NCBI RefSeq assembly: GCF_022012435.1
Contig: NZ_JAKLUA010000001.1
Coordinates: 868,001-932,000 of the forward strand
Length of the DNA stretch: 64,000 nt
Source of the DNA: Bradyrhizobium zhengyangense
GTDB taxonomy: Bacteria; Pseudomonadota; Alphaproteobacteria; Rhizobiales; Xanthobacteraceae
Direction of reading: 5' to 3'
In this document: positions 43,848-52,558 of the stretch, one piece after another
Position numbering within the stretch: the stretch's first letter is position 1
Layout of the letters: every line of letters starts with the position of its first letter
Notes under the pieces: generated by a model
Told to the model about the DNA's origin: nothing
Seen by the model: the letters and a program-made list of their open reading frames with translations, nothing else
Database searches by the model: none
Program-made: the position numbers and the translations under genes

Positions 43848-44798
43848 ATGAGCCTCGCAGAACCCGCGGCTCTCCCGGTCGCGGCATCGGCGCCGCCGCG
43901 CCTGCGTATCGTGACGCGGTTCGCCGCGCGCCTCAAAGCTTCACTCCCAGCCTATCTACTGCTGCTGCCCTCGGTGGTCTTCCTCGCGCTGTTCACTTAC
44001 GGTGCGATGGGACGCGTGGTCATCGATGCGCTCTACCAGCGCGCCACACCGAAGGCGCCGCTGCGGTTTGTCGGCCTCGACAATATCGCTGCGGTGCTGG
44101 CGGACCCGGCCTTCACCGGCGCTGTCGTCAACAACGCGATCTACGCCATCGGCACCGCGATCCCCAGCATCGGCCTCGCGCTCTTGTTCGCGCTGGCGCT
44201 CGCGCGCACCAATGCGGTGACAAGCGCACTGCGGGCTGCGCTGTTCCTGCCGGTGCTGATCCCGATGGTCGCGGCATCCGCGCTATTCCTGTTCATATTC
44301 CTGCCCAATGTCGGCCTGCTCGACTACTATCTCGGCCGGCTGCTGCCGGTGCTGCCGAACTGGCTCGGCGACCCCGACATCGCGCTCTACGCGATCATGG
44401 TCATCACCATCTGGAAGAACGCGGGCTATTACATGCTGTTCTTCCTCGCCGGCCTCCAGGCTGTGCCGGAGGATGTGATGGAGGCGGCGCATCTCGATGG
44501 CGCCGGTCCCTTCATGCGGCTGCGCTATATCATCCTGCCGGAGCTCAAGCCGACCTTCCTGTTCGTCACCGTCATTGCCACGCTCAACGCTGTGACGCAG
44601 GTCGACCACGTCTTCGTCATGACCAAGGGCGGCCCGTCGAACGCCACCAATCTCGTGCTGTTCTACATCTACCAGCAGGCCGTCGAACATTACGACATCG
44701 GCATGGCTTCGGCCGCAACGCTACTGACCCTCGCAGCCCTGATGGCGCTCACTGCGCTGTCGTTCCGCACCATGGCGAAGCGCGAGGGCGGGCCATGA
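43848..44798 (+). CDS. ABC transporter permease, UgpA/MalF-type
   Basis: A 316-residue inner-membrane permease with six helices, beginning with AYLLLLPSVVFLALFTYGAM near residues 35-54. The cytoplasmic EAA loop is VMEAAHLDGAGPFMRLRYII near 208-227, with the ILPELKP end that contacts the ATPase. ATG at 43848 lies two bases after the phosphodiesterase stop and the next gene overlaps its stop (ATGA, 44795-44798), so transcription and translation are coupled. Confidence 0.9.
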   Translation: MSLAEPAALPVAASAPPRLRIVTRFAARLKASLPAYLLLLPSVVFLALFTYGAMGRVVIDALYQRATPKAPLRFVGLDNIAAVLADPAFTGAVVNNAIYAIGTAIPSIGLALLFALALARTNAVTSALRAALFLPVLIPMVAASALFLFIFLPNVGLLDYYLGRLLPVLPNWLGDPDIALYAIMVITIWKNAGYYMLFFLAGLQAVPEDVMEAAHLDGAGPFMRLRYIILPELKPTFLFVTVIATLNAVTQVDHVFVMTKGGPSNATNLVLFYIYQQAVEHYDIGMASAATLLTLAALMALTALSFRTMAKREGGP

Positions 44799-45664
44799 AG
44801 CTGATCGACAAGCTGTACAAGGACGCCCCGCTCGCCACCCGTAACGAGATCACGCCAAAACTCGGCTTCCTGCTGACGGTGCTGCTCGCGCTCGCTTGGT
44901 TGATCCCGTTCCTGTGGATGGGGGTTGCGAGCCTGCGCCCGGCCTCCGACGGCATCAACCTGATGGCCGAGCTGATCCCGAGCCTCAAACCGACGCTCGA
45001 CAATATCAGGGACGCCTGGGAGATCGGCGACTTCCCGCGCTACTTCCTCAACACCACCATCATCTGCACCGGCATCCTCCTGGTGCAGTTCTTCACGATC
45101 ACGCTGGCGGGCTTCGCGTTCGCGCGGCTCGATTTCGCCGGCAAGACGCTGATCTTCTATCTGTTCCTGATGCAGCTGATGCTGGTGCCGGTGCTGCTGA
45201 TCGTGCCGAACCTGCGCATCATCGCGCAGTTTGGCCTCTACGACACGCTCGCCGGCGTGATGATGCCGTTCTTCGCCTCCGCCTTCGGCACCTTTCTGAT
45301 GCGCCAGGCGTTCGAGGCCATCCCGACCGAGCTGGAAGACGCGGCGCTGATCGATGGCGCCAGTCTGATCCAGCGCATCCGCCACATCTATGTGCCGCTG
45401 TCGATCCCGAGCTTCTCCGCCTTCGCCATCATCTCCGTCACCAGCCACTGGAACGACTTCCTGTGGCCGCTGATGGTGATCAACTCGCCGGACAAGCGGC
45501 CGCTCACGGTTGGCCTGTCGGTCTTCACCGCGACCGCCGAAGGCACGCAGGCCTGGGGCACCATCGCCGCCGGCACGCTGATGGTGATCGCACCGCTGCT
45601 CATCACCTTCCTGATCTTCCAGAAGCGTTTCATCAGTTCTTTCGTCACCTCAGGCATCAAATAG
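44795..45664 (+). CDS. ABC transporter permease, UgpE/MalG-type
   Basis: A 289-residue permease of the MalG/UgpE group. An N-terminal helix at about 26-48 (LGFLLTVLLALAWLIPFLWM) is followed by five more, and the EAA loop is ELEDAALIDGASLIQRIRHI near 175-194 with YVPLSIPS after it. The ATG overlaps the previous stop by four bases. With the upstream permease it forms the heterodimeric channel of a carbohydrate or glycerol-phosphate importer. Confidence 0.92.
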   Translation: MKLIDKLYKDAPLATRNEITPKLGFLLTVLLALAWLIPFLWMGVASLRPASDGINLMAELIPSLKPTLDNIRDAWEIGDFPRYFLNTTIICTGILLVQFFTITLAGFAFARLDFAGKTLIFYLFLMQLMLVPVLLIVPNLRIIAQFGLYDTLAGVMMPFFASAFGTFLMRQAFEAIPTELEDAALIDGASLIQRIRHIYVPLSIPSFSAFAIISVTSHWNDFLWPLMVINSPDKRPLTVGLSVFTATAEGTQAWGTIAAGTLMVIAPLLITFLIFQKRFISSFVTSGIK

Positions 45665-45675
45665 GAGATTTTCCG

Positions 45676-47010
45676 ATGCTGTTCTCCCGCCGGCTCACGC
45701 TCGGCCTCGCCCTGGCAGGCTCTTTGGCAAGTGCGCTCGCCTTTCCGGCCCTCGCCGGTGAAGGTCCGACCGAGATCGACCTGTTCTTCCCCGTGCCCGT
45801 CGACGGCAAGCTCGCCCGCGACATGGGCACCTTGATCAAGGAGTTCAACGACGGTCACCCCGACATCAAGGCGACCGCCGTCTACACCGGCTCCTATGAC
45901 GACACGCTGATCAAGACGCGCGCCTCGATCAAGGCCGGCAAGCCGCCGTCCGCCGTGATCATGTCGGCCAACTTCCTGCTCGACATGCAGATCGAGAGCG
46001 AGCTGACCAATCTCGACAGTCTGATCGCCGCCGACGGCAGCACCAAGGAGCAATTCCTCGGCCAGTTTTTCCCGGCGCTCAGCGGCAATGCGGTGATCAA
46101 TCGCTCGGTCTATGGCGTCCCCTTCCAGAATTCGACGCCGCTGCTCTACATCAACGCCGACAAGGCCAAGGAAGCCGGCCTCGATCCGAGCAAGCCGCCG
46201 CAGACCTGGGCCGAGCTCACCGACTGGGCCAAGAAGCTCACCAAGCGCGAGGGCGACAAGGTCACGCAATGGGGCATCGCGATCCCCTGCGCCTATGACT
46301 ATTGCGGCTGGATGATGGAAACGCTCACCATGACCAATGGCGGGCGCTACTACAACGAGGAGTTCGGCGGCGAAGTCTATTACGACACGCCTTCGATGCT
46401 CGGCGCGCTGACCTGGTGGAGCGACCTCGTGAGCAAGCACAAGGTTCACCCGCCCGGCGCCACGCCTGGCCCTGCCGTCAGCACCTCCTTCATCTCCGGC
46501 AACGCCGCGATGATGATGCTGTCGACGGGCTCGCTGACCTATGTGCGCGAGAACGCCAAGTTCAACTACAAGGTCGCCTTCATCCCGCGCAATGTCCGCA
46601 ACGCCGTGCCGATCGGCGGCGCCTCGCTGATCATTCCGGCCGGCGTCGAAGCCGACAAGCAAAAGGCCGCCTGGACGCTGATCAAGTGGATGACCTCGCC
46701 CGAGAAGAGCGCCTGGTGGAGCCGCGCCACGGGTTACTTCGCGCCCAACATGGCCGCCTACAAGACGCCTGACATGGTCGACTTCCTCAACAAGAACCCG
46801 GACGCCAAGACCGCTGTCGAGCAGCTCGACGTCGCCAAGCCCTGGTTCGCGACCTACAAGACCGTGCCGGTTCGCAAGAACCTCGAGGACGAGGTGATGC
46901 TGGTCCTCAACGGCAAGAAGCAGCCGAAGGAAGCCCTCGTCGCCGCTCAGAAAGCCGCGGATGAGACGCTCAAGCCGTACAATGCGGAAACGTCGCTGAA
47001 GCTGCCGTAA
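45676..47010 (+). CDS. ABC transporter solute-binding protein, UgpB-type
   Basis: A 444-residue periplasmic binding protein of family 1 (PF01547/PF13416). A signal peptide (LGLALAGSLASALAFPALAG, about 8-27) is followed by TEIDLFFPVPVDGKLARDMG, a typical first lobe, NRSVYGVPFQNSTPLLYINA near 138-157 and a Trp-rich cleft region (KWMTSPEKSAWWSRATGYFA near 335-354). The SRATGYFAPN phrase is characteristic of glycerol-3-phosphate or glycerophosphodiester binders. ATG at 45676 with TAGGAG upstream. No ATPase gene follows; the ATPase must be shared. Confidence 0.9.
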   Translation: MLFSRRLTLGLALAGSLASALAFPALAGEGPTEIDLFFPVPVDGKLARDMGTLIKEFNDGHPDIKATAVYTGSYDDTLIKTRASIKAGKPPSAVIMSANFLLDMQIESELTNLDSLIAADGSTKEQFLGQFFPALSGNAVINRSVYGVPFQNSTPLLYINADKAKEAGLDPSKPPQTWAELTDWAKKLTKREGDKVTQWGIAIPCAYDYCGWMMETLTMTNGGRYYNEEFGGEVYYDTPSMLGALTWWSDLVSKHKVHPPGATPGPAVSTSFISGNAAMMMLSTGSLTYVRENAKFNYKVAFIPRNVRNAVPIGGASLIIPAGVEADKQKAAWTLIKWMTSPEKSAWWSRATGYFAPNMAAYKTPDMVDFLNKNPDAKTAVEQLDVAKPWFATYKTVPVRKNLEDEVMLVLNGKKQPKEALVAAQKAADETLKPYNAETSLKLP

Positions 47011-47174
47011 GGCTGCCCGCACCGGCAAACGAACATCGGCGCTCCGTCACGCGGGGCGCCGAATTTCTTTTGGTCGGGTACCCCCGTTAACCCCCCATCC
47101 ACCATCCGACCGCCCGCGGCGCCGGTAACCACGAGAATTAACAGACCCTCAACGCACCCCCGACAAATCTAACG

Positions 47175-47306
47175 ATGTTTCTGGAGATTTCCGCCGTGGA
47201 TTTGCTGGTTTTCGAGTTCCTGGGATTGGCGCTGGTTGGCATGTGCCTGGTGGTGGTGGCGCTGCCCTGCGCCCGCAAATCCTCGCACCGGATCCGTTAC
47301 GAATAG
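47175..47306 (+). CDS. Possible small membrane protein (43 aa)
   Basis: An open frame MFLEISAVDLLVFEFLGLAL continuing through one strong transmembrane helix and ending SSHRIRYE. A GTG at 47196 with GGAG upstream is an alternative, giving a 36-residue product. Single-helix proteins of this size are often real but hard to prove. The rest of the 47011-47423 gap has no gene, and around 47050-47100 a C-rich region shows no hairpin. Confidence 0.4.
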   Translation: MFLEISAVDLLVFEFLGLALVGMCLVVVALPCARKSSHRIRYE

Positions 47307-47423
47307 GAATTTTGCCCGCTTCAGGCGATTCTGGCCCCAATGCAAGGCTCGAATTCGCTTAGAGCCCCTTGACATCACAGCGCTTTCGGCAGAACGGCTG
47401 GTATCAAGTGTCATGGGCCGTTC

Positions 47424-48572
47424 ATGGATTTGATTACCACCACCGCTGACCTCGCGGCTGCCTGCAGCCGGCTGGCCAAGCACCCCGTCATTACTGTCGA
47501 TACCGAGTTCCTACGCGAGACCACCTATTACCCGCTGTTGTGCGTGGTGCAGATGGCCAGCCCCGAGGAAGCGATCGTCATCGACACCCTGGCCGAGGGT
47601 ATCGACCTCAAGCCGTTCTTCGAGCTGATGGCCAACGAGGGCGTGCTGAAGGTCTTTCACGCCGCCCGCCAGGACATCGAGATCATCTGGCACCAGGCCA
47701 ATATCATCCCGCATCCGGTGTTCGACACCCAGGTCGCGGCGATGGTGCTCGGCTATGGCGACAGCATCGCCTATGACGCTCTGGTCGAGAAGGTCACCGG
47801 CCACCGCCCGGACAAGACCCACCGCTTCACCGACTGGTCGCGCCGGCCGCTGACCAAGGAGCAGATGCACTATGCGGTGTCCGACGTCACGCATTTGCGC
47901 GATGTCTTCGCCGCGCTCGACGCCGATCTGAAGAAGCGCCGCCGCAGCGAATGGGTCTCCATCGAGATGGAAATCCTGACCTCGCCCAAGACCTACGACT
48001 TCCATCCCGAGCGCGCCTGGGAACGGCTGAAGACGCGGGTGCGCAAGCCAAAGGACCTCGCGGTCCTGATGGAAGTCGCTGCCTGGCGCGAGCAGGAGGC
48101 GCAGAGCCGCGACGTGCCGCGCGGCCGCGTGCTGCGCGACGAAGCTATCAGCGACATCGCCACTCACGCGCCGAACACGTTGGAGAAGCTCGCGCATCTG
48201 CGCTCGGTGCCAAAGGGCTTTGAGAAGTCCAAATGGGGCGCTGACATCGTCGCTGCCGTCGAGCGCGGGCTGGCGCGGGATCATTCCACGCTGCCGAAGC
48301 TGGAGAAGCCGCGCAACAATTCCAATGGCGCGGCCACCGTCGAGCTGTTGAAGGTGCTGCTGCGCATGACCGCCGAGCGTCACGCCGTGGCGAGCAAGGT
48401 GATCGCCACCGTCGATGATCTCGAAGAGATCGCGGCCGATGACGACGCCGACGTGCCGGCCCTGCGCGGCTGGCGCCGCGAGCTGTTCGGCGATGCCGCA
48501 CTGAAGCTCAAGCGCGGCGAGCTGGCACTGGCGATCGAAAAGGGCCGCGTGATCGGAGTTCAGCGGGCGTAG
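47424..48572 (+). CDS. rnd: Ribonuclease D
   Basis: A 382-residue 3'-5' exonuclease involved in tRNA 3'-end trimming. The DEDD catalytic residues sit in [20 protein letters not shown] near 20-40, [14 protein letters not shown] near 78-91, and [13 protein letters not shown] near 150-162 (Tyr and last Asp). The HRDC-like helical domains follow at about 210-290 and 300-370. ATG at 47424 ([10 protein letters not shown]). Convergent with the aminotransferase gene, with a palindromic repeat between. Confidence 0.95.
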   Translation: MDLITTTADLAAACSRLAKHPVITVDTEFLRETTYYPLLCVVQMASPEEAIVIDTLAEGIDLKPFFELMANEGVLKVFHAARQDIEIIWHQANIIPHPVFDTQVAAMVLGYGDSIAYDALVEKVTGHRPDKTHRFTDWSRRPLTKEQMHYAVSDVTHLRDVFAALDADLKKRRRSEWVSIEMEILTSPKTYDFHPERAWERLKTRVRKPKDLAVLMEVAAWREQEAQSRDVPRGRVLRDEAISDIATHAPNTLEKLAHLRSVPKGFEKSKWGADIVAAVERGLARDHSTLPKLEKPRNNSNGAATVELLKVLLRMTAERHAVASKVIATVDDLEEIAADDDADVPALRGWRRELFGDAALKLKRGELALAIEKGRVIGVQRA

Positions 48573-48608
48573 TGGCGTTGCGTAGCAGGCGCGATTGCCA
48601 GCCACATC

Positions 48609-48694
48609 GTCATTGCGAGCGCAGCGAAGCAATCCAGAACTGTTTCCGCGGAAGGACTCTGGATTGCTTCGTCGCAAGGACTCCTCGCAATGAC
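48609..48694. repeat. Long inverted repeat between convergent genes, copy 2
   Basis: Left arm 48609-48637 is identical to 38942-38970; the right arm, 48659-48694, carries the complement with a 7-base insertion (GTCGCAAGGACTCC replacing GCTGCGC). It again lies between two convergent genes (rnd and the aminotransferase). Confidence 0.85.
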
Positions 48695-48705
48695 GAGGAG
48701 AGACC

Positions 48706-50088
48706 TCACGCCTGCGGCAGCTTCGCGACTTCGGGCTTCATATCATCCAGCACCCCCGTAATCGCCGCGACCAGCTCGTCGATCTGGGCCTTGGTGGTAA
48801 TCAGCGGCGGGCAGATGGCGATGGCATCGAGCATGTTGCGCGCGATCACGCCGCGCTCCTGCAACATGCGGCTCGCCATGCCGCCGACGGCACCCGGCGT
48901 CGCGGCAGCAGTCTTGCGGCCCTTGTCGAGCACGAGTTCGAGCGCTGCGATCATGCCGACGCCGCGAACCTCGCCGACCAGCGGATGGCTGGTGAGCTCG
49001 CGAAGCTTGCTTTGCATGTAGCCGCCGAGCTCGGCGGCATGCGCGACCAGGCCACGCTCCTCGATGATCTTGAGGTTTTCCAGCGCAACCGCCGAGCCGA
49101 CCGGATGCCCGCCCGCGGTGAAGCCGTGGCCGAGTACGCCGATCTTGTTGCTCTCGTCCGCGATCGGCTCGAACATGCGGTCGTTCATGATGATCGCCGA
49201 GAGCGGGAAATAGCTGGAGGTGATCTGCTTGGAGACCACGATCGCGTCGGGCTTGATGCCGTAGGTCTCGCAGCCGAACATCTTGCCGGTGCGGCCGAAG
49301 CCGCAGATTACCTCGTCGGCAACCAGCAGGATGTCGTACTTCTTCAGCACCGCCTGGATCTTATCCCAATAGGTCGCCGGCGGCACGATAACGCCGCCTG
49401 CTCCCATCACCGGCTCGCCGAAGAAAGCGGCGATTGTGTCAGGGCCTTCCTTCTGGATCAGTGCGTCGAGCTCCTCGGCCCGGCGCGTTGCGAACGCCTC
49501 CTCGCTCTCGCCGGGCGCGCCGTCCTTGTAGAAATGCGGCGAGCCCGTGTGCAGGATATTCGGCAGCGGCAGGTCGAACGAGCGGTGGTTGTTGGGCAGG
49601 CCCGTGAGGCTTGCGGACGCAATGGTGACGCCGTGATAGGCGCGCATCCGGCTGATGATCTTCTTTTTCTGCGGCTGACCGAGCGAATTCGAACGATAGG
49701 CGATCAGCTTGAGGACGGTGTCGTTCGCCTCCGAGCCGGAATTGGTGAAGAACACCTTGCTCATCGGCACAGGCGCGAGCGCAACCAGCTTCTCGGCGAG
49801 GTCGATCGAGGGCCCGTGCGATTTGGCCGAGAACGTGTGATAAAACGGCAGTGCCTGCATCTGCTTGTGCGCGGCTTCCACCAGCCGCTTCTCGTTGAAG
49901 CCCAGCCCGACGCTCCACAGGCCCGCCATGGCCTCGAAATAGCGTTTGCCCGACGCGTCGAACACGTAGGGCCCCTCGCCGCGCTCAATCACCAGGGGAC
50001 CTGCCTGCTGATGGGCGCGCGCGTTGGTATAGGCGTGGAGCTGGTAGGCCACATCGCGGGCTTCTTGCGAATTGGGCAGCATCGTCAT
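48706..50088 (-). CDS. Class III omega-aminotransferase
   Basis: A 460-residue PLP aminotransferase of class III. Marks are YFEAMAGLWSVGLGFNEKRL near 50-69, FFTNSGSEANDTVLKLI near 113-129 (GS cofactor loop), RMRAYHGVTIASASLTG near 147-163, and LLVADEVICGFGRTGKMFGC near 255-274 (PLP Asp). The Schiff-base lysine lies in VVSKQITSSYFPLSAIIM near 286-303. Typical substrates are beta-alanine, putrescine or GABA with pyruvate; the exact one is open. It stands alone with its own start at 50088. Confidence 0.92.
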   Translation of the reverse strand: MTMLPNSQEARDVAYQLHAYTNARAHQQAGPLVIERGEGPYVFDASGKRYFEAMAGLWSVGLGFNEKRLVEAAHKQMQALPFYHTFSAKSHGPSIDLAEKLVALAPVPMSKVFFTNSGSEANDTVLKLIAYRSNSLGQPQKKKIISRMRAYHGVTIASASLTGLPNNHRSFDLPLPNILHTGSPHFYKDGAPGESEEAFATRRAEELDALIQKEGPDTIAAFFGEPVMGAGGVIVPPATYWDKIQAVLKKYDILLVADEVICGFGRTGKMFGCETYGIKPDAIVVSKQITSSYFPLSAIIMNDRMFEPIADESNKIGVLGHGFTAGGHPVGSAVALENLKIIEERGLVAHAAELGGYMQSKLRELTSHPLVGEVRGVGMIAALELVLDKGRKTAAATPGAVGGMASRMLQERGVIARNMLDAIAICPPLITTKAQIDELVAAITGVLDDMKPEVAKLPQA

Positions 50089-50289
50089 CGCGGGGATTCC
50101 CTAACTGGTGCGTCATCCGACGTCATGACGCAGCCTCCATCCGAAGATGAGGCTTGTCCAAACAAAACGTCGATACCTTGGCTATTGCGCTGCGCCGCAA
50201 CTTGCAACGTCATTTCGTTGACAGCGCGTGCACATGAGCGTTGCAGGAAAGCAGCGCTGGCGTTTTGACATCCGGCCGCGTCGCCGCGG

Positions 50290-51621
50290 TTAATTCCGCC
50301 GGGCCAGCACGAAGGCCGCGACCGCGGCCACCAGCGCCGGGACCGCCGCCGCGGCAAACAGCGACTGCGCCCCCATGTCGCGGGCCAGCATCGCTCCGCC
50401 GACGAGCGGTCCCACGATCGAGCCGATGCGGCCGATGCCGAGCGCCCATCCCACGCCGGTCGATCTGATCGCCGTCGGGTAGAATGTCGCCGTCAACGCG
50501 TTCGAGGCGATCTGCCCCCCGACAATGCAGAATCCGGACGCAAAGATCGCGATCGTGACCAGGACGATCGACTGGCTGGCCAGGCCGATGGCCACGACCG
50601 CCCCCGCGGCGACGAGATAGGTCAGCGACAGCGCACGAAACGAGAAGCGATCGATGAAATGGCCGAGCGTGAAGGTGCCGACGACACCGCCGACCTGCAG
50701 CATGGCGCCGATCGCGGCGGCCGCCGACACCGAGACGCCGAGATCATTCAACACGGTGGGGAGCCAGTTCGAGAGCAGATAAAGGTCGAGCAGGCTCATG
50801 AAGAACACGATCCAGAGCAAAAGAGTCACCCATCCGCGCCCCTCCGCAAACAGATGTGCGACAGGCAGGCCCTCCAATTTCGGCTCCTGCACAACGAATT
50901 TCGCCTCGCTGGCAAAAGGCGTATTCGGGGCGATCTGCTTCAGAAGCTTCGCCACCTCGTGGTCGCGGCCGCCGACCATCGCGAGGAACCGGATCGATTC
51001 CGGCAGTGCCTTGAGCAGGAACGGCAGCAGCAGGAGCGGCACGACGCCGCCGACCAGAAACACCGAGCGCCAGCCAAAGGCGGGAATCAGCGCAGCGGCG
51101 AGCAGCCCGCCCAGGGCCGCACCGATCGAAAAGCCCGCGAACATGATCATCACAAGCGTGGCGCGACGGCGATGCGGACTGAATTCGGAGGTGAGCGCGA
51201 CGGCGTTCGGCATAGCACCACCCAGCCCTAGCCCGGTCAGCACACGTAACGCGATCAACCAATTTGCGTCCGGCGCGAACACGCTGAGCAAAGTCCCGAT
51301 GCCAAACACCAGCGTGCTCGCGAGGATGATGCGACGACGGCCGATCCTGTCGGCCATCGGACCGAAGATCAGCGCGCCGATCATGAGCCCGAGAAGTCCG
51401 GCGCTGAACACCGGCCCGAGGCTGCTGCGCACGAGCTTCCATTCCTGCGCCACGGCTGGCGCGACATAGCCGATAGCCTGGGTGTCGAAGCCGTCGATGA
51501 ACAGCACGGCGGCACACACCAGCAGCACCCGCATCTGAAAGGCACCGACCGGCTGCCGGTCGACAAAGGCGGGAACGTCGACCGTATCGGCTGCGGCCTC
51601 GCTCATTGCTGTGACGGCCAT
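50290..51621 (-). CDS. MFS aromatic acid:H+ symporter (AAHS family)
   Basis: A 443-residue membrane transporter with 12 helices. The AAHS signature is in LLVCAAVLFIDGFDTQAIGY near 33-52, followed by the MFS cytoplasmic loop GPMADRIGRRRIILASTLVF near 88-107 and LRVLTGLGLGGAMPNAVALT near 127-146. The group imports aromatic acids such as hydroxybenzoates with protons. GGGGAGGG precedes the ATG at 51621. It is divergent from the IclR-type regulator with the palindrome at 51663-51681 between, suggesting shared control. Confidence 0.92.
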   Translation of the reverse strand: MAVTAMSEAAADTVDVPAFVDRQPVGAFQMRVLLVCAAVLFIDGFDTQAIGYVAPAVAQEWKLVRSSLGPVFSAGLLGLMIGALIFGPMADRIGRRRIILASTLVFGIGTLLSVFAPDANWLIALRVLTGLGLGGAMPNAVALTSEFSPHRRRATLVMIMFAGFSIGAALGGLLAAALIPAFGWRSVFLVGGVVPLLLLPFLLKALPESIRFLAMVGGRDHEVAKLLKQIAPNTPFASEAKFVVQEPKLEGLPVAHLFAEGRGWVTLLLWIVFFMSLLDLYLLSNWLPTVLNDLGVSVSAAAAIGAMLQVGGVVGTFTLGHFIDRFSFRALSLTYLVAAGAVVAIGLASQSIVLVTIAIFASGFCIVGGQIASNALTATFYPTAIRSTGVGWALGIGRIGSIVGPLVGGAMLARDMGAQSLFAAAAVPALVAAVAAFVLARRN

Positions 51622-51662
51622 GCGCGCCCTCCCCGGTCACCCTGCATTATTTTTCCTTCACT

Positions 51663-51681
51663 AATCTCTTATAGTGAGATT
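51663..51681. promoter_or_regulatory. Candidate IclR operator, site 1
   Basis: AATCTC-N7-GAGATT, extendable by T and A on each side. It lies 42 bp before the MFS start and 93 bp before the IclR start. The same 19-bp architecture recurs at 52528-52546. Confidence 0.65.
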
Positions 51682-51773
51682 ATTGTCAGCGCAAGCTGCG
51701 AGGATTTCGTTGTTTTACGGCCTCTCCAAACGCGCCTCATACGGTCAAACGCAAAGCTGGAAACGAACCGAAA

Positions 51774-52529
51774 TTGGTCAAGGCAAACAGTCAGGATCGG
51801 GTCCTTGCCCTGCTCGATCTCTTCACCGAGGCACGTCCGCAATGGTCGCCCGAGGAACTCATGAAGGAACTCGGCTACACCAGGCCGACGCTGTATCGCT
51901 ATCTGAAGAGCCTGAAGGACAGCGGCTTCGTCATGCCGACGCGCGGCGGGCGGTTCGCGCTTGGGCCCCGCGTGGTCGAGATGGATTATCTCAGCCGCCG
52001 CTCCGATCCGCTGATCGCAACTGCCACGCCGCACCTCGAACGCCTCGCCGCGGCGTATCCCTGCACGGCACTCATCGTGCGCTGGTACGGCGACAAGATG
52101 CTGTGTGTAGCCTCGATCGCATCGGCCGTTGCGCCGGCGAGCAGCTATCCGCGCGGCAGACCGATGGCGATGGGACGCGGCGCGATTGCGCGCTCGATCA
52201 TGGCCTTCCTGCCCAAGCAGCGCGTCATGCCGCTGGTCTCGCGCTACGCCGATGATCTGCGCAACGTCGGCGTCGGCGACACGCCCGACGACGTCCTGGC
52301 GGCGCTGAAGCGCGTGCGGCGCGCGGGCGTTGCCGTTGCCTTCGGCGAAGTGACGGCCGGCGCGGTCGGGATTGCCGCACCGATCCTCGATACTGGATAT
52401 CCGATCGCGAGCCTCTGCATCACGATCGGCGGGCAGCATGCCAATGGCGAATTGATCGACCGCATTAGTTCGGAGGTCCGCGAAGCGGCACGGCAGATCT
52501 CGGCCGCAGCCGACGATGATGCAAAATAA
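51774..52529 (+). CDS. IclR family transcriptional regulator
   Basis: A 251-residue regulator. The winged HTH (about 5-65) is RVLALLDLFTEARPQWSPEE, then TRPTLYRYLKSLKDSGFV. The effector domain (about 80-245) has RSDPLIATATPHLERLAAAY, SYPRGRPMAMGRGAIARSIM and GIAAPILDTGYPIASLCITI, the usual IclR ligand pocket. The start is TTG at 51774, as no ATG is available nearby. It probably controls the divergent transporter and the downstream hydroxylase through the two AATCTC-N7-GAGATT palindromes, one of which overlaps its own stop codon. Confidence 0.9.
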   Translation: MVKANSQDRVLALLDLFTEARPQWSPEELMKELGYTRPTLYRYLKSLKDSGFVMPTRGGRFALGPRVVEMDYLSRRSDPLIATATPHLERLAAAYPCTALIVRWYGDKMLCVASIASAVAPASSYPRGRPMAMGRGAIARSIMAFLPKQRVMPLVSRYADDLRNVGVGDTPDDVLAALKRVRRAGVAVAFGEVTAGAVGIAAPILDTGYPIASLCITIGGQHANGELIDRISSEVREAARQISAAADDDAK

Positions 52530-52546
52530 TCTCATCATTTGAGATT
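52528..52546. promoter_or_regulatory. Candidate IclR operator, site 2
   Basis: AATCTCATCATTTGAGATT, a 19-bp palindrome with 7-bp arms (AATCTCA/TGAGATT). It overlaps the iclR stop codon and lies 13-31 bp before the first possible start of the hydroxylase gene, a position suited to repression or activation of that gene. Confidence 0.7.
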
Positions 52547-52558
52547 CAACTTGACGAA

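Noticed and set aside
44896..47010. A 704-codon open frame starting inside the second permease gene
   Set aside because: Only its 3' 444 codons are real (the binding protein from 45676); the upstream part is an out-of-frame shadow of the permease.
45388..47028. Long minus-strand frame over the binding-protein gene
   Set aside because: Antisense shadow rich in Arg, Gly and Val with no domain; the plus strand carries a complete binding protein.
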